A stretch of DNA of 64,000 bases. Source: Spirochaetae bacterium HGW-Spirochaetae-3 (GTDB lineage: Bacteria > Spirochaetota > Spirochaetia > Treponematales > UBA12059). Below the pieces are notes generated by a model, which worked only from the letters and a program-made list of their open reading frames with translations, ran no database searches and was not told where the DNA came from. The stretch lies in the NCBI GenBank assembly GCA_002839315.1, contig PGXV01000012.1:100014-164013 (forward strand), in the 5' to 3' direction. Each line of letters starts with the position of its first letter. Position 1 is the stretch's first letter. Of this stretch, positions 1 to 7,749 are shown piece after piece. The position numbers and the translations under genes were made by a program.

Positions 1-267
1 TCCGTCCTCTGGCTGGGACAGTACGTATTCCCATCCGACGAGACCGCCCGCACCGGGCTTGTTCTCTACCACGAAAGTAGCGGGCGTATACTTGGCTGCG
101 ATCTCGGCGAATTTCCTGGCGGTTATGTCGAGCTGCCCGCCGGCGGCGGCATAGACGATGACTCTGATCGGCTTGGAGGGGAAGGCTACCGCTTCCTTCG
201 TACCCTCTGCATAGAGGCCTATGCAGAGGGTCGTAAGAAGCATGGCGACGATGGCAATCTTTTTCAT
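1..267 (-). CDS. Tripartite tricarboxylate transporter substrate-binding protein, N-terminal fragment
   Basis: Only the first 89 residues lie in the window; the gene runs off the left edge. Residues 1-20 form a signal peptide (Lys-Lys then a hydrophobic core ending LYA). A PSKPIRVIV stretch follows (from residue 30), then AAGGQLD and VVENKPGAGG at 66-75. These are hallmarks of the TctC/Bug family, the periplasmic solute receptors of TTT importers for carboxylates and other organic acids. An AAGGAG ribosome binding site sits just before the ATG. The gene follows the 290-928 gene by 22 bases on the same strand, so the two are probably cotranscribed. The ligand cannot be told from the fragment. 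Confidence 0.85.
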   Translation of the reverse strand, partial: MKKIAIVAMLLTTLCIGLYAEGTKEAVAFPSKPIRVIVYAAAGGQLDITARKFAEIAAKYTPATFVVENKPGAGGLVGWEYVLSQPEDG

Positions 268-289
268 CTGTGACTCCTTTTCTAGACTA

Positions 290-928
290 TTACAGCATGC
301 CTACTACGCGCTTGGCCGCGCGTAGATAATTCGTGTTTGGCATCGAGGCAAGGCCCAGGCCCTCTATTACCTGCTTCATCCCTTCGTAGTTCTCGCTCTC
401 GACGCAGGCCGACTCCACGAGGGCGCCGTTGAACCAGACCTGGGCGTATTCGCAGATGATACCGTCGATGGTAAACCCGTATCGCATCTTCTCTACGGTG
501 ACGGCGGCCATGCCAGGAAAGGCCCTGACCATCTCTATGAACGACTCGATGGTGTACGTATCCTTATCGAGCCTCATGTCTACCTTGAGGTTAGACAGTA
601 TCGTCTCTAGGTCGGCCCGGCTGACGGGGAACTGGAACTTCCCGCGTGGCTGGAAAATTTCGTAGCCTTCGGGCGTCTCGCCCGTCTTTACCTTGATGTC
701 CAGGAGGCCGTCACGAACCTTGACGTTAGCCTCGCTTGTCTTGGAGGAAAGGAAATACGTCTCGGCAGGCATCTTGCGAGCCTGGAAGAGCACCGTCTTT
801 CCATTCCACATCTTGTTCTTGACGATTTCTATGACTCCATGACCGAACACCCTGAACTCTGCCCGGGGAACGATCTTGGCTGCTTCGTCGGCGCTTGTAG
901 CAGCGTTCTTGGCGAAAACATCCGGCAT
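290..928 (-). CDS. Protein of unknown function, weak CYTH-like resemblance
   Basis: This 212-residue soluble protein has no signal peptide or membrane segment. I do not recognise it firmly. The C-terminal half (about residues 148-210) has a basic strand, then a strand with 'DGIICEYAQV', then acidic 'ESACVESENYEGM', then 'LGL' and a terminal 'NYLRAAK'. This order recalls the second half of CYTH (triphosphate tunnel) domains, but the N-terminal ExExK signature is not evident, so the similarity is only suggestive. It lies between a LysR regulator and a TTT binding protein, all on one strand, so it may belong to the same carboxylate-uptake unit. Confidence 0.6.
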   Translation of the reverse strand: MPDVFAKNAATSADEAAKIVPRAEFRVFGHGVIEIVKNKMWNGKTVLFQARKMPAETYFLSSKTSEANVKVRDGLLDIKVKTGETPEGYEIFQPRGKFQFPVSRADLETILSNLKVDMRLDKDTYTIESFIEMVRAFPGMAAVTVEKMRYGFTIDGIICEYAQVWFNGALVESACVESENYEGMKQVIEGLGLASMPNTNYLRAAKRVVGML

Positions 929-1047
929 CGAGTACCTCCCTCTCCTGGTTTAACGCGCGCGCGATATCGAAGCGGGCGCCTGCAAGGCGACTCCGATCGA
1001 CCAGTCAGGTTTACCAGCGGAAGGAGGTATCGTCCAATTAAAGATTT

Positions 1048-1062
1048 TTATCCTAGCGATAA
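1048..1062. promoter_or_regulatory. Candidate LysR-type binding site (T-N11-A dyad)
   Basis: TTATC-CTAGC-GATAA is a perfect 5-bp-arm inverted repeat containing the T-N11-A pattern (T1049, A1061) typical of LysR-type regulator boxes. It lies just beyond the end of the LysR gene and about 120 bases before the start of the 290-928 gene, where a promoter for that gene and the TTT binding protein would be expected. The assignment to the neighbouring regulator is inference. Confidence 0.4.
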
Positions 1063-1071
1063 GGGATTTGT

Positions 1072-1989
1072 TTAATAGGTAGGAAAAGTACGATTCGCGA
1101 TAGCCTTATCGAGCACGAATTCGATGAACTGCGAAGACGCTCTCGAACGTTTTTGGTTTTCATCGGTCAGTAGGCAGAAATACCTTGACAGATCGAGACC
1201 CAGCACCGAAATAGCGCATAGTCTGGATTCGGCTACTTCCTGCTGGACGGCAGAGCGGCAGAGGACGGTGATCCCTAGCTTATGCTCGACCAGGTGCTTG
1301 ATCGCTTCGGTATTGGCGACCTCAAGCGCGATATTCAGTGAAAACCCCATCTGGTGGAACCGTTCCTCGACTTGCCTTCTGGTCAGTATGTTCCTGGGCG
1401 GCAGAACCATCGGCAAGTCAGCCAATTCCTCTACCCTCAGATCACTTCTGTGCGCCAGCGGGTGTGATGGCGGCATTACGGCTATAAGATCATCCTTGAA
1501 CAGGAGGTGCTCGGTCAGCGCGCCTGCCGAGGCCCTCATTCTTTTCCTCCCGGCGAATCCTACCTCGATCTGGTTGGCGTATAGCATGCGCTCGACCTGG
1601 TAGTTGTTGTTGATGGAAAGGGTAAAGGATATATCGGGATAGACAGCGCTTGCTTTTTCCATGAGTCCCGGAACCAGGTGAACTCCGGGAAGGCTACTCG
1701 ATCCGATCTTGACTATACGGCTGTCGTGAGTCTCGCTGCCCGGCAACGCATCCCGCATCTCCTGAACGCTTTTCAGGAGTCTATGGGCGAACGGCAGTAT
1801 TGCCTTGCCGGCGACAGACAGATCGACCGTTTTCCCTGATTTCTTGAAGAGCGGTACCTTGAGTTCGTTCTCAAGCTCGCGTATCTGGGCGCTTATCGCA
1901 GGTTGGGTATAATTGAGTCGTCTAGCGGCCTCGCTATAATTCTTCAGCTCGGCTACGGCGCAAAACGCCTGCAGCTTGGTGGTATCCAT
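1072..1989 (-). CDS. LysR-family transcriptional regulator
   Basis: The 305-residue protein has an N-terminal winged helix-turn-helix (residues 1-60, with 'AARRLNYTQPAISAQIRELE') and a C-terminal periplasmic-binding-like effector domain. Length and layout match LysR regulators. The start at 1989 is preferred over upstream in-frame codons because a GGAG lies 8 bases before it and the protein then begins directly at the HTH. It is encoded upstream of, and on the same strand as, an unknown gene and a TTT solute receptor, so it probably controls their uptake system in response to the transported acid. A matching dyad is at 1048-1062. Confidence 0.9.
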   Translation of the reverse strand: MDTTKLQAFCAVAELKNYSEAARRLNYTQPAISAQIRELENELKVPLFKKSGKTVDLSVAGKAILPFAHRLLKSVQEMRDALPGSETHDSRIVKIGSSSLPGVHLVPGLMEKASAVYPDISFTLSINNNYQVERMLYANQIEVGFAGRKRMRASAGALTEHLLFKDDLIAVMPPSHPLAHRSDLRVEELADLPMVLPPRNILTRRQVEERFHQMGFSLNIALEVANTEAIKHLVEHKLGITVLCRSAVQQEVAESRLCAISVLGLDLSRYFCLLTDENQKRSRASSQFIEFVLDKAIANRTFPTY

Positions 1990-2115
1990 GAATTCGCTCC
2001 ACGATCGTAGTCGGTATCTCGGCGATGAAGAACTATACAGGGCATTAGCGCGTGTCCGCAATGAAATATTCGTAAGCAATGCGTCGGTTGAAACGTCATG
2101 GCTGCGGTGTGTAGC

Positions 2116-2152
2116 AATAGAAACGGCCGCCGATCATCGCGATCGGCGGCCG
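2116..2152 (-). terminator. Rho-independent terminator of the tmRNA-like gene
   Basis: Twelve-base arms (2124-2135 and 2141-2152) enclose a 5-base loop and are followed on the minus strand by a T-rich run (TTTCTATT). It begins 6 bases after the tmRNA discriminator base, as expected for an ssrA terminator. Confidence 0.75.
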
Positions 2153-2158
2153 CTCTTC

Positions 2159-2465
2159 TGGAGGTGGCGAGAGTCGAACTCGCGTCCTGACACGCGGAAG
2201 GAAGGCTTCTACAGGTTTAGGCGGCCATTCAAGTTGTCGGGAGGCGGGCGGCGGGCCGTCGCGCTATCGCCTCCGTATCCCGCTATATTTCCCCCCCGTC
2301 CCGCGGGCGTGGCGGGGGGTAAGCCCTGGTCGGGTTGCAGACCGTACGCGGCGCTCAGAGCGGGGCACCGCGGGGTCCGTCGCTATCGGCGCTTACGCGG
2401 CGAGAGCGAGATTGCCGTTGTTGTTGGCAATTGAAAGTATAAGATAGCGACGCGGCGACGCGTGG
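2159..2465 (-). ncRNA. ssrA: tmRNA (ssrA), 3' part clear, 5' tRNA-like half not found
   Basis: On the minus strand 2428-2393 encodes a tag reading frame, ANNNGNLALAA followed by TAA, ending in the LAA-type degradation signal of tmRNA tags. About 210 bases downstream are a TGTAG motif and a T arm with 5-bp stem and TTCGACT loop (2183-2167). The acceptor strand CACCTCC and discriminator A (2166-2159) follow, then a terminator. CCA is not encoded. Rescue of stalled ribosomes is the known role. Only 37 bases separate the tag from the mnmA stop, and I find no GGRGGTG acceptor strand or TTCGACGG D-loop upstream, so the 5' boundary is undefined. The end coordinate given is simply the mnmA stop. Confidence 0.7.
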
Positions 2466-3584
2466 TCAAGCGCGCGCGGCCGGCCTCTCGGAACCCTCGA
2501 TGATGCAACCGCCCAGCACGAAGCCGTCCTCGTCGTAGAACACGGCGGACTGGCCCGGAGCCGCGGCGCGTTGGGGCTCGGTGAAGTCTATACGGGCAGC
2601 CTCTCCGTCGACGCGGACTATTGCCTTCGCCGGCCTGTGGTTCTGGCGTATGCGTACGAATGCATCGAACGGCGAACTCGCTAGCGACGGATCATGGATT
2701 ATCGCGTCGCCGCCGCTAATCGCCGCGCAGAAGAGCGATTCGTCGCCTGATACTATAACCCTGTTGCGCTCCGCGTCGAGGGCCGCCACGTAGAGCGGTT
2801 TCGGACCCGTAGAAACGCCGAGGCCCCGTCTCTGTCCGATGGTGTAGTTGATGATGCCGCGATGCCGTCCGATGACCTTGCCTTCCCCGTCGACGATGTC
2901 TCCGGGTTCCTGTTCGCCGAAGAGAGCTCCGTAACCGCCCGCGACGAAATCCTGGCTCTCGGCCTTGTCGGCAGAAGCTAGCCCGAGCCTCTTGGCCTCG
3001 GCCCTGACCTGCACCTTGGAGAGCCCTCCGAGAGGGAACGCGACGCGCGCCAGCGTCTCAGGAGACAGCCGGTGAATGAAGTAGGTCTGGTCCTTCGACT
3101 CCTCCGCGGCCCGCCTGAGCGTCGCTATGCCGCGACGTATCTCTATCCGGGCGTAATGGCCGGTCGCGAAGAGCTCGAAGTCGGAACCAGCGGCCCTGGC
3201 GCGCTCGAGGAGGAATCCGAATTTCATCTCCTGATTGCAGCGGACGCAGGGATTCGGCGTTCTTCCCGCGCGGTACTCGCTCCTGAAGTAGTCGAGTATC
3301 CTCGCTTCGTATTCCGCGGATAGGTCGAGCGACAGGTACGGTACGCCGAGGCTCTCGCAGAGCGCCCCGGCGGCGGCGACGTCCTCCTCTTCTCCGGGAC
3401 CGTAGCACGCGTCGCCTATGCCCGAAACGGGAACGGCTCCCGGTCGCCAAATCCGCATCGTAAGCCCGAATACGTCTGCGCCGGCCTCGGCCAGGAGAGC
3501 CAGCGCCGTCGACGAATCGACTCCTCCTGAGAGGCCGACGGCAATGCGCCTGCCTGAATATGCTCGTAGGTCTATGCTGTTCAT
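2466..3584 (-). CDS. mnmA: tRNA-specific 2-thiouridylase MnmA
   Basis: The 372-residue protein makes the 2-thio group of U34 in Glu, Gln and Lys tRNAs. The ATP-pyrophosphatase loop SGGVDSS is at 19-25. The conserved GRTPNP segment continues as CVRCNQEMKFG (C113, C116), where the family usually has DxxC. ATGHYAR (about 140-146) and KDQTYF (164-169) are typical. The second catalytic cysteine expected after 'SQD' (about 213) is absent; the sequence there is SQDFVAGG. The C-terminal barrel ends with the usual PGQ...VLGG pattern. The start is chosen at the Met just before the PP-loop region; upstream in-frame extension is non-conserved. The gene ends 37 bases before the tmRNA tag. Confidence 0.9.
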   Translation of the reverse strand: MNSIDLRAYSGRRIAVGLSGGVDSSTALALLAEAGADVFGLTMRIWRPGAVPVSGIGDACYGPGEEEDVAAAGALCESLGVPYLSLDLSAEYEARILDYFRSEYRAGRTPNPCVRCNQEMKFGFLLERARAAGSDFELFATGHYARIEIRRGIATLRRAAEESKDQTYFIHRLSPETLARVAFPLGGLSKVQVRAEAKRLGLASADKAESQDFVAGGYGALFGEQEPGDIVDGEGKVIGRHRGIINYTIGQRRGLGVSTGPKPLYVAALDAERNRVIVSGDESLFCAAISGGDAIIHDPSLASSPFDAFVRIRQNHRPAKAIVRVDGEAARIDFTEPQRAAAPGQSAVFYDEDGFVLGGCIIEGSERPAARA

Positions 3585-3646
3585 CGCGCCTATACTAGCT
3601 TGAAGCGGTATCCGCATACAAGGATTGTCTACGCATCCCGTAACGT

Positions 3647-3675
3647 CTGACTTTCCCGGGGTGTTGTGGTATAGT
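3647..3675 (+). promoter_or_regulatory. Predicted sigma-70 promoter for the 3732 gene
   Basis: CTGACT, 17-base spacer, TATAGT (3670-3675). It lies 56 bases upstream of the ATG, in the space divergent from mnmA. Confidence 0.5.
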
Positions 3676-3731
3676 GTAGCGCTGATCCCGTCGCGAAGCA
3701 ATTTCCATAATAAGCAAACGGAGTATGACTC

Positions 3732-4790
3732 ATGAAATTTTCAAGACGCGTCATCGTCGCGTGCGTTTTTTTTTCTATAGTCCCTGTCGTCGGCGCCTTG
3801 GCTCAGGTTGGCTCCGCTTCGATCAAGGCGTTCCCTGATTTCCTGTCGGTCAGGGCGGAATTCCTATCGAGCGCCATAACCGCGGCCCCTTCAAGGGCGC
3901 TGGCGTTCAAGCCGGTCTTCAGGGATAGCCCCGCCGGGCGCATCCGCGTATCGGTGGAGCGGGACGGCGATTCCTTCTTCGTGATGTTCCAACGGGAACG
4001 CGACGGCGCCTATCCGGTAGGTTCCCGCGGGAATATCATAATAAAGCGAAGCGTCGCTACGGGATACGTGACGCGCGTCGTATGGTATCTCGGCGATGAC
4101 GGACTAAGCTTCATAAGCCTTACCCCGAAGAACGAACGAACCGCCGTCGACTACGTCGTCGCGGGCTCGCTATCACGCGGGGGGTATACCGTTTCCAGCC
4201 TTATCTATTACTTTTTTACGAACCCTTTCCAGTATCTGTATAATATAACGCGCGCCGGCCTGGACTGGCCGTTAATATTCGGCGTGCCCGGGCCCGAAGC
4301 GGCCGCTCGGATCGGGGCCGCTATCGCCTCGGGAACCCCGAACGGAGTCGCGTCGGCGCTACAGAAGGCCGCGGCCGATTTTTCATCGATCGGCGAGTAC
4401 CTGAGCTCCGCGGGATACCCGAGAACCGTTCCCGTTGAGGAAACCGCCTTCGCCTCGGACAAGGCGGCCTCCTTCGAGGATCCGCGCGATCCCCGGCTGA
4501 TCGCCGTATCGCCCTGGAGCGAGGCTCGCGGCCTACCCCTGGAGTCGTCCCCGGCCATCGTGCTCGCGGGCATCGAGACGGGATCGGCGTTCATCGCGCT
4601 TATCGGAGGCTCGGGCGAACTTCCGCCCGTCAGCGTAGCCATCGTCCCTTACCGAACCGATGACGGAAGCTACGTCATAGCGGCCATCGACGCCGAATCG
4701 CGCGCTCCGATAGACTACGGAGCCGTCGTCGCCTCGAGGCCGGGGGTTTCCGTGCGATTATTCCGCGTGCCGTTGCCCGCTTCAAGCTGA
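3732..4790 (+). CDS. Secreted protein of unknown function
   Basis: The 352-residue protein begins with a signal peptide (MKFSRR, hydrophobic core, cleavage likely after residues 22-25, ALAQ). The rest is a soluble domain rich in beta-strand-like segments with no family I recognise. GGAG lies 8 bases before the ATG, fixing the start. It stands alone between the divergent mnmA and the downstream decarboxylase pair, with its own predicted promoter. The lack of a lipobox suggests a periplasmic or secreted protein. Function is unknown. Confidence 0.8.
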   Translation: MKFSRRVIVACVFFSIVPVVGALAQVGSASIKAFPDFLSVRAEFLSSAITAAPSRALAFKPVFRDSPAGRIRVSVERDGDSFFVMFQRERDGAYPVGSRGNIIIKRSVATGYVTRVVWYLGDDGLSFISLTPKNERTAVDYVVAGSLSRGGYTVSSLIYYFFTNPFQYLYNITRAGLDWPLIFGVPGPEAAARIGAAIASGTPNGVASALQKAAADFSSIGEYLSSAGYPRTVPVEETAFASDKAASFEDPRDPRLIAVSPWSEARGLPLESSPAIVLAGIETGSAFIALIGGSGELPPVSVAIVPYRTDDGSYVIAAIDAESRAPIDYGAVVASRPGVSVRLFRVPLPASS

Positions 4791-4859
4791 CGGGCGCGGG
4801 CCGGGCCTCTAGTCAGTCTCTCTTCCCGGTTCTATGCTCTGATTACGGGAGGATGGAAT

Positions 4860-5993
4860 ATGGGCGACGTATTCATCGGTTTCAGTTCGCTTGGCTGGCA
4901 GGAATTCGTCATGTACCTCGTCGGCGCGACGCTCGTCTGGCTCGCGATCACGAAAGAGTACGAGCCAATGCTGCTCCTGCCTATCGGGTTCGGCGCTATC
5001 CTCGTCAACCTTCCCCTCTCCGTCGTCTGGGAGCACGAGGGGAGCGCCGGTTTCCTTAAGGTACTATACGACGGCGGCATCGCGAACGAGCTGTTCCCGA
5101 TACTGATATTCATCGCGGTCGGCGCGATGATCGATTTCGGCCCCCTGTTCAAGAATCCGTTCATGATCTTCTTCGGGGCGGCGGCTCAGCTCGGCATATT
5201 CGCGACTATGATCATCGCGACGCTTCCTCCTTTCGGCTTCAGCCTCAAGGAAGCGGCCGCCATCGGCGTCATCGGCGCGGCCGACGGCCCCACCGCTATA
5301 TACGTAGCCAATAAATTCGCCAAGGGCATGCTCGGACCGATATCGGTAGCCGCGTACTCGTACATGTCACTCGTGCCGCTCATCCAGCCTCCCGTCATTC
5401 GGTTGCTGACTACCAGGAAAGAGCGGCGCATCCATATGGCGTATCATGAAGCGGGCGTGCCCCGCTGGCTCAAGGTGGCCTTCCCGATAGTCGCCACGAT
5501 GATAGCGGGCATCGTCGCCCCTATTTCCGTTCCGCTCGTCGGGTCCTTGATGTTCGGCAACCTGATACGGGAGTCGGGCGTACTCGAGCGCCTGTCGAAG
5601 ACCGCGCAGAACGAGCTGGCCTACCTCGTCACGCTGCTCCTCGGCATAACGATAGGCTCGAGCATGAGGGCGGATACGTTCCTCAACGTACGGACCCTGA
5701 TGATACTCGGCATGGGGCTCGTGGCTTTCGTTTTCGATACGGCCGGAGGAGTGCTCTTCGCCAAGCTGATCAACCTGTTCCTCCCGGGGGACCGGAAGAT
5801 CAACCCGATGATAGGAGCTTGCGGAATATCGGCTTTCCCGATGTCGGGGCGGGTTATCCAGAAGATGGCGGCCGAGGAGGAGAAGGGCAATATCATCCTC
5901 ATGCACGCGATAGGCTCGAACGTCTCGGGGCAGCTCGGTTCTATCATCGCGGGGGGCATGATCCTGGCGCTCGTGCCGCTCTTGGCCAAGTAG
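4860..5993 (+). CDS. Sodium-translocating decarboxylase beta subunit (OadB/GcdB family)
   Basis: A 377-residue multi-spanning inner-membrane protein with about ten hydrophobic segments. The motif IGAADGPTAIYVANKF (around residue 138-153) carries the aspartate used for Na+ binding in oxaloacetate/glutaconyl-CoA/methylmalonyl-CoA decarboxylase beta subunits. The conserved PLIQPPVI and late 'GACGISAFPMSGRV' segments are also present. The beta subunit decarboxylates carboxybiotin and exports sodium. A GGAGG precedes the ATG. A 49-residue gamma-like gene follows 16 bases later, but no alpha subunit or biotin carrier is in the window, so the substrate is undetermined. The length is close to GcdB/MmdB. 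Confidence 0.92.
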   Translation: MGDVFIGFSSLGWQEFVMYLVGATLVWLAITKEYEPMLLLPIGFGAILVNLPLSVVWEHEGSAGFLKVLYDGGIANELFPILIFIAVGAMIDFGPLFKNPFMIFFGAAAQLGIFATMIIATLPPFGFSLKEAAAIGVIGAADGPTAIYVANKFAKGMLGPISVAAYSYMSLVPLIQPPVIRLLTTRKERRIHMAYHEAGVPRWLKVAFPIVATMIAGIVAPISVPLVGSLMFGNLIRESGVLERLSKTAQNELAYLVTLLLGITIGSSMRADTFLNVRTLMILGMGLVAFVFDTAGGVLFAKLINLFLPGDRKINPMIGACGISAFPMSGRVIQKMAAEEEKGNIILMHAIGSNVSGQLGSIIAGGMILALVPLLAK

Positions 5994-6009
5994 CACGGAG
6001 GAGGCGAGT

Positions 6010-6159
6010 ATGGATGGCGTGATCGAGTCTTTAAGGCATTCCGGTACGACGGCGCAGGCCTTGGGCGTCAGCGTAGGCGGATTGATCGGGGTATTCGGGA
6101 CGCTCGCAGTTTTTTTCGCGTTGATATGGATAGCGGTCAGGATAGGCGGCAGAAGCTAA
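6010..6159 (+). CDS. Small OadG/gamma-like subunit of a sodium-pump decarboxylase
   Basis: This 49-residue protein has one membrane helix (about residues 22-44, GLIGVFGTLAVFFALIWIAV), a short N-terminal tail and a basic C-terminus. A GGAGGAGG lies just before the ATG, only 16 bases after the beta subunit stop. Size, topology and position match gamma subunits (OadG family), which stabilise the membrane complex. The family call rests mostly on context, since such small proteins diverge quickly. Confidence 0.7.
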   Translation: MDGVIESLRHSGTTAQALGVSVGGLIGVFGTLAVFFALIWIAVRIGGRS

Positions 6160-6194
6160 GGAGCTTCTCGAGGATATCTTCGCGAACGATTCTG

Positions 6195-6223
6195 TTGACA
6201 GATACGAAAACATGACGTAACGT
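6195..6223 (+). promoter_or_regulatory. Predicted sigma-70 promoter
   Basis: A perfect TTGACA (6195-6200) is followed after 17 bases by TAACGT. It lies after the decarboxylase genes, with no convincing protein gene downstream on the plus strand, and points at the hairpin terminator at 6330. Confidence 0.5.
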
Positions 6224-6229
6224 TTACTC

Positions 6230-6368
6230 GGTCCTGATTCGATGATCCGTGGGGGCGGATTATCGGCTCGGACTATAACCTGGGAACGAGGGCCGTTCTT
6301 GGGAAACCTCCTTATGCAAGGGCCCCCGACCGTCCGCGTAGCATGGCTACCGCGGACGGTTCTTTTTT
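6230..6368 (+). ncRNA. Candidate small RNA of about 140 nt, unassigned
   Basis: The interval is bounded by a good promoter (6195-6223) and a strong terminator (6330-6368). The interior has a GGGGGC/GCCCCC pairing option and two TGGGAA-containing segments. It does not match the tmRNA, SRP RNA, RNase P or riboswitch signatures I know. The one overlapping long frame is the shadow of the flavodiiron gene on the other strand. It could instead be a leader or a decarboxylase transcript end. Confidence 0.35.
6330..6368 (+). terminator. Rho-independent terminator
   Basis: Nine G/C-rich base pairs plus four more across a bulged C (arms 6330-6342 and 6346-6359) are followed by a T run at 6360-6368. The T run is only on the plus strand. 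It ends the oadB/gamma transcript or the candidate small RNA. Confidence 0.75.
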
Positions 6369-6400
6369 CGTACTCGCCGGGACGCGCGCTGCCGTTCGGG

Positions 6401-7612
6401 TCAGCCGGCCTTTACGGCGCGGGCGAGGTCGCGCCCTCGTTCGCGGAGCAGGGCGAGGGTAGCCTCGTCGGCCGCGCCGGCCCATTCCACCGGATCGAGC
6501 AGCGTCCACTTGAGCGGGGCTACCTTCTCGTCGAATTCCTTCTTGGCGCCGCCGACCCAGCCCCAGGATCCGATGCGCAGGGCCTTGCGGTTCCAGACGT
6601 GCTTACGCTCGAACATGTCGAGCACGTAGGCCATCGGCGGGAACATCTTGTACTCGTAGGTCGGCATCGCGATGACGATGCCGGCGCTCTTATACGCGTC
6701 CGCGAGCACGAACGAGACGTCCTCGTCTGGAACGCGGTGGATGGAGAACGGCACGCGCTCGTCCTCTATGCCCTTGAGCAGCGATTCCAGCGCCTTCCTG
6801 GTGTTGCCGTACATAGAACCCCAGACGACGCAGATTTCCTTCTCCTGGGGGCCTTCCATATAGCCGGCGTACTTCATATAGCGGTCGATGATGGTCTGGG
6901 GCTTTTCGCGCCAGATAAGCCCGTGGCTCGGCGCGACGATCTTGATGCCGAGCGGCGCCAGCTTCTGTACGGCCCTCTTCACGAACAGGCTGAAGCTACC
7001 GACTATGTTGGCGTAGTAGCGGAGGCTCTCGCCCTGGAAGAAGGCGTGCTCCTCGGCGTAGTACTCGTCGTCGAAGACGCGCTTGCCGAGCTTGCCGTAG
7101 CTCCCGAACGCGTCGCACGAGAACAGCGTGCCGGACTCGGGCTCGAAGGTCATCATCGTCTCGGGCCAATGGACGTTGGGCGTCTCCTCGAATCGTAGCG
7201 TCACGCCGCCCAGGTCGAGGACGTCTCCGGACTTAACGGCCTTGAGCCCATCGGCGACCTTATAGAAGCTCTTGACCAGTTCTAGGCCCTTCGCCGTCGC
7301 TATGATCTCGACGCCGGGGTTCTCGGCCTTGAACTCGGCAAGCCAGCCGGTGTGGTCCGGCTCCAGATGGTTGAGGACGAGGTAGTCGATCGAAGAGACC
7401 TCTACTCCGGCGTCGGATAGCTGTGCCTTGAGGTTGGCGGCGGCTCCGCACCAATCGCGTACGAGGTCGATAAGGGCGACCTTCTCGCCCTTGACGAGGT
7501 AGGAATTCAAGGATACCCCGTTCGGTATCGGCCAGATGCCCTCGAAACGATCGTCTGAATCGACGTCGGCGTGCAGGGCCCATATGCGTTCGCTGATCTT
7601 GGCTGCTTTCAT
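6401..7612 (-). CDS. Flavodiiron protein (A-type flavoprotein, FprA/ROO family)
   Basis: The 403-residue protein couples a metallo-beta-lactamase-like diiron domain to a C-terminal flavodoxin domain. Diiron ligands are all visible: H82-x-E84-x-D86-H87, H148, D167 and H230. The FMN loop WGSMYGNT is at 264-271. Such enzymes reduce oxygen or nitric oxide to water or nitrous oxide in the cytoplasm, protecting anaerobes. AAGGAG precedes the ATG. A perfect TATAAT lies at 7672-7667 on the minus strand, and a GGGCGCG/CGCGCCC hairpin (7640-7663) lies in the presumed 5' leader. Rubredoxin is not fused and not nearby. Oxygen versus NO preference cannot be told. Confidence 0.95.
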   Translation of the reverse strand: MKAAKISERIWALHADVDSDDRFEGIWPIPNGVSLNSYLVKGEKVALIDLVRDWCGAAANLKAQLSDAGVEVSSIDYLVLNHLEPDHTGWLAEFKAENPGVEIIATAKGLELVKSFYKVADGLKAVKSGDVLDLGGVTLRFEETPNVHWPETMMTFEPESGTLFSCDAFGSYGKLGKRVFDDEYYAEEHAFFQGESLRYYANIVGSFSLFVKRAVQKLAPLGIKIVAPSHGLIWREKPQTIIDRYMKYAGYMEGPQEKEICVVWGSMYGNTRKALESLLKGIEDERVPFSIHRVPDEDVSFVLADAYKSAGIVIAMPTYEYKMFPPMAYVLDMFERKHVWNRKALRIGSWGWVGGAKKEFDEKVAPLKWTLLDPVEWAGAADEATLALLRERGRDLARAVKAG

Positions 7613-7749
7613 CCTCAGAGGCTCCTTTTGACGGTACTAGGGCGCGACCGTCAGGCCGCGCCCTTCATTATAGCCGATACTAGGCCTAAATGCCCGAATA
7701 GCACAAGATAAAAACGCGGGACGGGAGGGGCGAGCGTAGGGCCATGGAG

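Noticed and set aside
2116..2465. Circularly permuted two-piece tmRNA
   Set aside because: In permuted genes the acceptor 3' end is followed by a loop and the 5' half. Here a terminator follows at once and the tag lies upstream of the T arm.
6242..7198. 318-residue plus-strand ORF
   Set aside because: It is mostly antisense to the flavodiiron gene, crosses a strong terminator and has no ribosome binding site or domain.
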